Assembly: GCA_019313505.1 (NCBI GenBank) | Contig: JAFDBA010000064.1 | Span: 1 to 10,776, forward strand | Length of the DNA: 10,776 bases | Direction of reading: 5' to 3' | DNA from: Deltaproteobacteria bacterium | GTDB lineage: Bacteria > Desulfobacterota > Desulfobacteria > Desulfobacterales > UBA11574 | Shown: piece after piece, positions 6,010 to 10,776 of the stretch | How the letters are laid out: the number at the start of each line of letters is the position of its first letter | Position numbering within the stretch: position 1 is the first letter of the stretch | Position numbers and translations under genes: made by a program | The notes under the pieces: generated by a model | The model's database searches: none | What the model saw: the letters and a program-made list of their open reading frames with translations, nothing else | What the model was told of the DNA's origin: nothing

Positions 6010-7428
6010 ATGGATTTTCCCAGAATTTTAATTTCAGCCCTGCGGGGAGGATCGGGTAAGACCATACTGTCCATCGGAATCACTGCAGCGTGGAAATCGT
6101 TCGGCAGACAGATAACACCCTTTAAAAAAGGCCCTGATTACATTGATGCGGGCTGGCTCGCCCTTGCGGCCGGCCGGCCCTGTTACAATCTTGACACCTT
6201 CCTGACCCAAAAAGAGCTTATCCTTCAATCCTTTTTCTTACATTCCATAAAAGGCGATATCGCGGTTATAGAGGGAAACCGGGGTCTTTACGATGGAATA
6301 GATATCCAGGGGGGTACCAGTACCGCGGAACTGGCCAAGCTTCTTAAAACACCTGTTGTGCTCTGCATCGATTGTACAAAGTCTACCCGGACCATGGCGG
6401 CTGCTGTGTTGGGATGTTTGAAGTTCGATCCTGATGTTGCCATAAAAGGAGTAATCCTTAATCGAGTGGCAGGACTCCGGCATGAAAAAGTCCTCCGAAA
6501 AAATATTGAGCACTACTGTGATATTCCCGTATTAGGCGCGGTTCCAAAACTGGACTGGCAAAGTTTTCCTGAGCGGCACATGGGGCTTTTACCCACACCG
6601 GAACACGGCTGGGCAAAGGATTCCATCCAAGCCGCATCTCAAATAGCCGTCCGCTATCTTGATCTTGAAGCCCTGGCCGCAGTCGCTGCCGCTGCCGGCG
6701 CACTTCCTGTTTCAGACGCACTTCAAGAAAGCATTCCCGCTGAAGCGGGCTCTTTGCTTGATTCCGACCAGAATCTGAGACCCAGAATCGGTATCATCAA
6801 GGATTCGGCCTTTCAATTCTACTATCCGGAAAATATTGAAGCTCTTGAAGCGGCAGGTGCAGAAATCAAAGTTATAAGCCCTCTGGCCGGCGATACGATT
6901 CCACCGATAGATGCCCTTTACATCGGCGGGGGATTTCCAGAAACCCATGCCCGACAACTGGCCCAAAACGTAAAATTCAGAGAAAAACTAAAGTCTTTGG
7001 CAAAAAACGGCCTTCCAATATACGCTGAATGCGGCGGTCTGATGTATTTGGGAGAAGAGCTGGTTTTAGATGAAAAGTCATTTCCCATGGCCGGGGTGCT
7101 GCCGGTTGTCTTTGGATTTTCAAAGAAGCCACAGGGACACGGGTATACTATCGTTACAGTGGACAAACCAAACCCGTATTTTAAGATCAATACCGAACTT
7201 AAAGGGCATGAGTTTCACTATTCGCGGGTTTTAAAATGGCGGGGGACGGACAAAGATCTGGCCTTTAACATGAAAAGGGGAACCGGTTTTATTAATAATC
7301 GTGACGGTGTCTGCTATAAAAACGTTCTTGCGACCTACACCCATATACATGCCCTGGGCACACCTTCATGGGCCATAAGCATGGTCCGCAAAGCCGCTTC
7401 CTATAAAAATCAAAAAAAAATAGGATAA
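6010..7428 (+). CDS. cbiA: CbiA/CobB-family amidotransferase, probable siroheme amidase (DsrN-like)
   Basis: Cobyrinate a,c-diamide synthases use ATP and glutamine to amidate acetate side chains of corrinoids. In the dsr setting the homologue DsrN is linked to amidation of siroheme to the siroamide found in DsrAB. The N-terminal dethiobiotin-synthetase-like domain opens with the P-loop ALRGGSGKT (10-18) and continues with KKGPDYIDAGW and EGNRGLYDG. The C-terminal glutamine amidotransferase domain has LYIGGGFPETHA, the nucleophile C341 in YAECGGLMYLG and the histidine motif GHEFHYS (400-404 region). The length of 472 residues is normal. The start is the first ATG, nine residues before the P-loop motif. 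No clear ribosome site is seen. A gap of 75 bases follows dsrD, and the same gene order is known from Desulfovibrio. Cobalamin synthesis is the alternative role; no other cob gene is in the window, which favours siroheme. Confidence 0.92.
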   Translation: MDFPRILISALRGGSGKTILSIGITAAWKSFGRQITPFKKGPDYIDAGWLALAAGRPCYNLDTFLTQKELILQSFFLHSIKGDIAVIEGNRGLYDGIDIQGGTSTAELAKLLKTPVVLCIDCTKSTRTMAAAVLGCLKFDPDVAIKGVILNRVAGLRHEKVLRKNIEHYCDIPVLGAVPKLDWQSFPERHMGLLPTPEHGWAKDSIQAASQIAVRYLDLEALAAVAAAAGALPVSDALQESIPAEAGSLLDSDQNLRPRIGIIKDSAFQFYYPENIEALEAAGAEIKVISPLAGDTIPPIDALYIGGGFPETHARQLAQNVKFREKLKSLAKNGLPIYAECGGLMYLGEELVLDEKSFPMAGVLPVVFGFSKKPQGHGYTIVTVDKPNPYFKINTELKGHEFHYSRVLKWRGTDKDLAFNMKRGTGFINNRDGVCYKNVLATYTHIHALGTPSWAISMVRKAASYKNQKKIG

Positions 7429-7456
7429 TCATCTTAAAAATGATGATCACCCTATT
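7411..7456 (-). terminator. Shared intrinsic terminator between dsrN and cytochrome gene
   Basis: AATAGG (7419-7424) pairs with CCTATT (7451-7456), and ATCATC (7428-7433) pairs with GATGAT (7442-7447). A three-base internal loop separates the stems and the terminal loop has eight bases. On the minus strand the stem is followed by a run of T (reverse of the A-run at 7412-7420), so it should end the cytochrome transcript well. On the plus strand it is followed only by AT-rich sequence but could also stop the dsr operon. It overlaps the last codons and stop of the upstream gene. Confidence 0.75.
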
Positions 7457-7476
7457 AATTATATTTACCTGTATTG

Positions 7477-7983
7477 TTATTTCTTTTTAGGATGGCACTT
7501 TTTGCAGGTTGTAGGTGCTGCTTTCTCATCTTTTGCTTTCAACTTCATTTTCTTGTTGAATTTTTTGTGGCAGCCTTTGCAATTGTCATGAATGGCATTG
7601 GCGTGATATTCTCGTTTCTGTTTCTTGTCAAGACCCTTTGCTTTTTTGCCTTTGATATAACCCGGTTTTTTATGGCACTCGATGCAGTTCTTTACTTCGT
7701 CCCCCTCTTTCAGACCGGTTAGCGGTTTACTTTTTCCATCCTTATCTTCATGGTGACACTCTCCGCAGCATAATTTGTAAAGATCCGGATTTTTCTCCGC
7801 ATATTCCTTTGCGTGCTTCATGTGCGAAAACGTTTGTATGCTCTTGGTATGTTTGTCATACGCTTTGTTTTCCATCACGATCTCATCTTTTACTTCGGTT
7901 CCGGCATAAATACCAACCACAATAAACATGGTAGCTATCACAGCGACTAACAATGTCACAAGATACCTTTTTTTCATAAACAC
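7477..7983 (-). CDS. Tetraheme cytochrome c3-family protein, exported
   Basis: Four CXXCH heme sites are present: C73-C76-H77, C100-C103-H104, C135-C138-H139 and C160-C163-H164. Extra histidines for bis-His ligation are present: H54 and H57 in FSHMKH, H78 directly after the first site, and H127 and H132. The CXXCHH arrangement is typical of class III cytochromes (c3). A signal peptide (KKRYLVTLLVAVIATMFIVVGIYAG, residues 4-28) sends it to the periplasm, where c3 carries electrons between hydrogenases or formate dehydrogenases and membrane complexes. The mature protein is very lysine-rich, especially at 105-125 and at the C-terminus. The start is GTG at 7983, six bases after AGGAGG (7990-7995). 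The ATG two codons later is the alternative, at 12 bases. It has its own promoter and terminator, so it is probably a single-gene unit. At 168 residues it is somewhat long for a type I c3. Confidence 0.93.
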   Translation of the reverse strand: MFMKKRYLVTLLVAVIATMFIVVGIYAGTEVKDEIVMENKAYDKHTKSIQTFSHMKHAKEYAEKNPDLYKLCCGECHHEDKDGKSKPLTGLKEGDEVKNCIECHKKPGYIKGKKAKGLDKKQKREYHANAIHDNCKGCHKKFNKKMKLKAKDEKAAPTTCKKCHPKKK

Positions 7984-8029
7984 CTTTTACCTCCTTTAAA
8001 TTTATAAATTAATTTGTTAGACGTAAAAT

Positions 8030-8058
8030 TATCTATCAAGCGGATATAAATCTGTCAA
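8030..8058 (-). promoter_or_regulatory. Promoter for the cytochrome gene
   Basis: On the minus strand TTGACA (8058-8053) is followed after 17 bases by TAGATA (8035-8030), or after 19 bases by GATAAT (8033-8028). The leader would be about 40 bases, ending in AAAGGAGGT before the start. Confidence 0.5.
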
Positions 8059-8075
8059 CGATAAAAAAAATCTTT

Positions 8076-8107
8076 AAAAAAACATTCCCTTTTCTCGGAT
8101 TGAAATG
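8076..8107 (-). terminator. Possible terminator of the tat operon
   Basis: On the minus strand, just after the tatC stop, CATTTC (8107-8102) can pair with GGAATG (8088-8083), including one G-T pair, across a 13-base loop. A run of seven T follows, then a second T-run. The stem is short, so the call is tentative. Confidence 0.4.
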
Positions 8108-8123
8108 CAAGTATCTTATTTCT

Positions 8124-8876
8124 CTATTTATTATCGTTATTATCGTCCTCTTCGGACTTTTTCTTCCCGAAAATTTTGGCGCCGATAATACTTATTTCAT
8201 AAAGCACTATCAATGGTAAGGCCATCATGACCTGCGTCACAACATCCGGAGGCGTTAATATAGCTGCACCTACAAAGAATAAAAGAAGCGCATACTTTCT
8301 GTTTTTCTTTAAAAAGCTTACGGAGACTATGCCAAGTCTGGCAAGGAAGGTAATGATCAAAGGAAGCTCAAAAACAAGTCCAAACGCAAGTAACAGTTTT
8401 GAGGCAAAACCCAAGTACTCCCGCATGGAGGGAAGGGGCTGTATTATTTCAGAGGCAAATCCTAAAAAAAACTTAAAACCGTATGGAAATACAATAAAAT
8501 ATCCGAAAAATGCACCGCCGACAAAGAAAAAAGTGGATAGAAAAACAATGGGGGCCATAAACCGTTTTTCTTTATTATAGAGTCCGGGAGCAACAAACAT
8601 CCAAAACTGATAGAAAATTACCGGGGCGGCCAGAATGATGCCGGAAAGAAATGCTACTTTTAAGTAAGTAAAGAAAGCTTCGGGAAGACCGGTGAAGATA
8701 AGCTTATCACCGGTTTGCATCACGCTTATCAGGGGACGAGTTAAAATTTGAAACAGTTTTTCTTTAAAGCCGTATGATAGAACAAAACCAATGCCCACGG
8801 CTATGAAACAGAAAATTAGACGTTTTCTGAGCTCTTCAAGATGCGAGGTAAAAGGAATTTTATCTTGGTCATCCAT
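8124..8876 (-). CDS. tatC: Sec-independent protein translocase TatC
   Basis: TatC is the multi-span membrane receptor that binds twin-arginine signal peptides of folded proteins. Numbering here counts from the GTG just upstream (8879): the cytoplasmic N-terminus has FTSHLEELRKRL (10-21) with the conserved glutamate. Six membrane segments lie near 21-38, 71-95, 108-132, 155-178, 194-208 and 212-230. VFELPLIITFLAR (169-181) carries the key glutamate E171, and LTPPDVVTQ (208-216) carries the conserved Asp. The tail is charged (KKKSEEDDNNDNK). Total length, about 250 residues, is normal. I chose the ATG at 8876. GTG at 8879 is equally possible, and neither has a clear ribosome site. The start overlaps the end of the upstream gene by 8 bases (ATGGATGA), so translation is coupled. 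Confidence 0.95.
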   Translation of the reverse strand: MDDQDKIPFTSHLEELRKRLIFCFIAVGIGFVLSYGFKEKLFQILTRPLISVMQTGDKLIFTGLPEAFFTYLKVAFLSGIILAAPVIFYQFWMFVAPGLYNKEKRFMAPIVFLSTFFFVGGAFFGYFIVFPYGFKFFLGFASEIIQPLPSMREYLGFASKLLLAFGLVFELPLIITFLARLGIVSVSFLKKNRKYALLLFFVGAAILTPPDVVTQVMMALPLIVLYEISIIGAKIFGKKKSEEDDNNDNK

Positions 8877-9207
8877 CACTTAATGGACTTTCTAAGTCTT
8901 TATCTTTGATTTCGTTTTCACTTTTTTCTTTATCAAAATCGGCAGAAACGTTTTGATCTTCGGGTTCGGTACCAGCTTTTACATTTATAGCCTCCTTAAT
9001 TTCGTCGCTCATACCATTAAAGGTTGTTTTAATATCTTTTAGTTCATCATCGATTTCCAGAGATTCTTTTAATTCGGATGTGGCTCGCTTAAACTCGGCA
9101 AAAGCCCGTCCCAGAGATTTCGCAAGATCCGGAAGTTTTTTGGGTCCAATAACAATCAGTGCGATTGCCAGGATCAATAGCATTTCAGGCATGCCGATGC
9201 CAAACAT
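8869..9207 (-). CDS. tatB: TatA/TatB-family translocase subunit (TatB-like)
   Basis: This small subunit works with TatC in twin-arginine export. A single N-terminal membrane helix (MPEMLLILAIALIVI, 6-20) is followed by the hinge GPKKLPDLAKSLGRAF (21-36) and an amphipathic helix (AEFKRATSELKESL, 37-50). The rest is a long acidic tail to residue 112. The start MFGIGMPEMLL and the Gly-Pro hinge look like TatB (E. coli MFDIGFSELL...GPQRLP), and a Glu is present at position 8 as in TatB. The length of 112 residues lies between typical TatA and TatB. In bacteria with only one such gene it can do both jobs. The ATG is six bases after AGGAG (9214-9218). It overlaps tatC, forming a two-gene operon. 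Family assignment is sure; A versus B is less so. Confidence 0.9.
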   Translation of the reverse strand: MFGIGMPEMLLILAIALIVIGPKKLPDLAKSLGRAFAEFKRATSELKESLEIDDELKDIKTTFNGMSDEIKEAINVKAGTEPEDQNVSADFDKEKSENEIKDKDLESPLSDG

Positions 9208-9266
9208 GTCTAACTCCTAAATGGTGGAAAAAAGTTAATAAAACTGATATGATTTCAATAAATAAT

Positions 9267-9412
9267 GACGGTTTCGTAAAAAGTCCAACTTCTGCGTTAT
9301 GCTGCATTTCGTAATCATTCAACGTACAAACGGTACGCTCCCCACGGGACCGGCGGATAGCCGATGATACAAAATTTGCACGCCTTGAATTTGAACTTTT
9401 TACGAAACCGTC
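9267..9412. repeat. Palindromic dispersed repeat, copy 3
   Basis: The ends are near-perfect inverted repeats: GACGGTTTCGTAAAAAGTCC at 9267-9286 and its reverse complement, with one change, at 9393-9412. The match extends a few bases further inward. At the tip is the small hairpin CGTAC-AAACG-GTACG (9323-9337). The inner arm near 9377-9391 (GCACGCCTTGAATTT) also occurs in inverted form in the copy at the window's end. It fills most of the 269-base gap between tatB and mltA and contains no gene. The GC-rich stretch at 9337-9360 stands out from the AT-rich surroundings. Confidence 0.8.
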
Positions 9413-9419
9413 TAAATCA

Positions 9420-9432
9420 GACTTTTTACGAG
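9420..9432. repeat. Short solitary repeat end
   Basis: GACTTTTTACGAG lies eight bases outside the end of copy 3 and repeats the same terminal motif in the same orientation as its right end. It matches the left end of the copy at 10708 in reverse. It suggests nested or repeated insertion at this spot. Confidence 0.45.
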
Positions 9433-9476
9433 CTCACCAATAATGGTTTTATAAAAAAGAGTCAAGGACAACTATT

Positions 9477-10703
9477 TTAAAGGAAATCCGGTTTCAGGAC
9501 AAGAAAATAGAGTGTGCCGTGGTGCTGCATATGACCGGCAGCTATTTCCGCATATGTTCCATCACCCCAAAACAGATCCCCCCGCCCGGGCCCCTTGATT
9601 GCCCCGCCAGTATCCTGATTCAGTACAAATCGAGAAAAAGCAGACCATTTATAAATTTTCCCACTACTATTTATTAAGGGCTTATGGGTTTTGATAAACG
9701 CCAGGCCGGCCAGGGGAAATAAACGTCTGTCCAGAGCAATCGATCGGCCCGGCGTCAATTTGACCTCCAGATATCCGATAGGACCGTCTTCTTCGATTTT
9801 AAAAAATACATAACTCGGGTTATAGTTTAAAACCGTTTCAGCCTCTTCGGGATAGTCGTACAAATAAGCACGAATCTTTTGCATAGACATCTCCTCGCGA
9901 GGTATTTTGCCGGTGTCAATAAGCAACTTGCCTATGCTCCGATAAGGTCGGCCGTTTGTGCCATGATAATGAACGTGAAGGATATCGCCATTATCGAGAT
10001 AAATTTTCCCGGAACCCTGAATTTGTAAAAAAAAGAGGTCAACTCGGTCTTTAAGCCAGGCAATCGCTGCGGTCTTACCCTCGAGAGCCCCCTTATATTC
10101 TATTTCGCTGCGATCATAGTAAGGCACAACAGTTTGGTCAGTGTATCTGCCGATGATTTTTTTTCCCTTAAATGCTGGTAGAAACAGGGAAAGGTCAATC
10201 GCTGTAAGATCGCTGGGTCGGGCATAAATTGGGAACCGGTACTCAGTGCTTTTTTCTGTGCTTCCTTCTAATAAAGGTTCGTAATATCCTGTAAAAAGAA
10301 CCTGCCCAGGGTTACCGCTCCCCACAGACTTGTAAACCAGGTAGTTAGAGTTAATATATTTTCTAAGTTGCTGTTTTGATGGCTTAGTTTGAATAAAATG
10401 CAGAAAGTGTTCCATAGATCTTATCATGTGGGCGGCATCAAAAACGTCTTTGCCAAACCTGAACGTTCTAGCAGCCGGGACTTTATTGAGATACAAAATG
10501 CTTTGCAGAACGCCATGCTCCAAACCGTCATAGTCCATATCATCAGAAAATTCAGGATAATCTGACGATTCTATTCTTATCAGTGCGCTTTCCATGACCC
10601 CGGGCGGTCCTTTTTTAAAGACGGCACATCCTGCGAACAGGAGAGAAAATAACACTGTAAAGACAATAATTGAATTGTATCTTTTATTAACCCAAGTGTT
10701 CAT
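9477..10703 (-). CDS. mltA: Membrane-bound lytic murein transglycosylase A, lipoprotein
   Basis: MltA cleaves peptidoglycan glycan strands from the periplasmic face of the outer membrane, leaving anhydro-muramic ends. The N-terminus is a lipoprotein signal: basic residues, a hydrophobic stretch IIVFTVLFSLLF and the lipobox LFAGC with C26. Position +2 is Ala, so outer-membrane sorting is expected. Family motifs are FTGYYEP (137-143), FPIYARP (157-163), LQIQGSGKI (226-234) and the C-terminal QDTGGAIKGPGRGDLFWG (363-380). D364 and D376 are conserved there, one of them matching the proven catalytic Asp of the E. coli enzyme. The 408 residues are slightly longer than E. coli MltA. The start is ATG at 10703, with no good ribosome site. 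A repeat copy begins only four bases upstream, so the natural promoter may have been displaced. Confidence 0.93.
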   Translation of the reverse strand: MNTWVNKRYNSIIVFTVLFSLLFAGCAVFKKGPPGVMESALIRIESSDYPEFSDDMDYDGLEHGVLQSILYLNKVPAARTFRFGKDVFDAAHMIRSMEHFLHFIQTKPSKQQLRKYINSNYLVYKSVGSGNPGQVLFTGYYEPLLEGSTEKSTEYRFPIYARPSDLTAIDLSLFLPAFKGKKIIGRYTDQTVVPYYDRSEIEYKGALEGKTAAIAWLKDRVDLFFLQIQGSGKIYLDNGDILHVHYHGTNGRPYRSIGKLLIDTGKIPREEMSMQKIRAYLYDYPEEAETVLNYNPSYVFFKIEEDGPIGYLEVKLTPGRSIALDRRLFPLAGLAFIKTHKPLINSSGKIYKWSAFSRFVLNQDTGGAIKGPGRGDLFWGDGTYAEIAAGHMQHHGTLYFLVLKPDFL

Positions 10704-10707
10704 TTAT

Positions 10708-10776
10708 GACGGTCTCGTAAAAAGTCGGATTTTGATGGCAAAGTAAAAAGCTCCAAATTCAAGGCGCGCAAATTCC
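10708..10776. repeat. Palindromic dispersed repeat, copy 4, cut by window end
   Basis: The outer end GACGGTCTCGTAAAAAGTC (10708-10726) matches copies 2 and 3. A second inner end, GATGGCAAAGTAAAAAG (10734-10750), matches the inner end of copy 2. AAATTCAAGGCGCGCAAAT (10756-10774) matches the inverted inner arm of copy 3. The other half lies beyond the window. It starts directly upstream of the mltA start codon. Confidence 0.7.

Noticed and set aside
9208..9266. Promoter for the tat operon (TTGAAA near 9255 on the minus strand)
   Set aside because: No -10 box at suitable spacing could be found, so no promoter is called. Transcription must start here or within the repeat.
1..10776. CRISPR array, tRNA, rRNA, toxin-antitoxin or phage defence genes
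   Set aside because: No regularly spaced direct repeats, no tRNA or rRNA features and no defence-type proteins were found. The repeats present are palindromic elements scattered far apart.

Overview
The window comes from a sulfate-reducing bacterium of the Desulfobacterota, most likely the Desulfobacterales. The core evidence is a complete reductive dissimilatory sulfite reductase locus, dsrA-dsrB-dsrD, followed by a CbiA/DsrN-type amidotransferase gene. All siroheme/[4Fe-4S] and ferredoxin-domain cysteines of DsrA and DsrB are in place. The presence of dsrD marks the reductive (sulfate-respiring) version of the pathway rather than the oxidative one.

Layout, left to right. (1) Positions 9-187 hold a palindromic dispersed repeat. 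(2) A 110-residue protein of unknown function (213-545, minus) diverges from a five-repeat TPR protein (807-1439, plus). The gap between them has good promoters and three YGACCYGT direct repeats. (3) The TPR gene is followed by a 389-residue protein of unknown function (1473-2642) with weak resemblance to the aminoglycoside-phosphotransferase/protein-kinase fold. Its last codons and stop lie inside a second palindromic repeat (2630-2790). (4) A 512-base gap carries that repeat, a solitary repeat end, a near-consensus sigma70 promoter (2958-2986) and a long leader with an unused Shine-Dalgarno sequence and a perfect palindrome. (5) dsrA (3155-4471), dsrB (4484-5632), a strong intercistronic hairpin (5649-5673), dsrD (5698-5934) and the cbiA/dsrN-like gene (6010-7428). 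(6) On the minus strand, facing dsrN across a shared terminator, are an exported tetraheme cytochrome c3-family gene (7477-7983) and a tatB-like/tatC pair (8124-9207). (7) A third palindromic repeat (9267-9412), then the lipoprotein lytic transglycosylase gene mltA (9477-10703, minus), whose start codon lies a few bases from a fourth repeat copy that runs off the window.

How the genes fit together: DsrAB reduces sulfite, DsrD is its small winged-helix activator, and the CbiA/DsrN-type enzyme probably amidates the siroheme cofactor. The tetraheme cytochrome is a periplasmic electron carrier of the kind that links hydrogenases and formate dehydrogenases to membrane complexes in sulfate reducers. 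Such periplasmic enzymes commonly use the Tat pathway, but the Tat genes here serve the cell generally. MltA is housekeeping cell-wall metabolism.

The least explained parts are the TPR/kinase-like gene pair upstream of dsrAB and the repeat family. Three repeat copies share a central hairpin whose stem core is TAC-N5-GTA with compensating base changes in the outer pairs, which suggests selection on a folded DNA or RNA structure.
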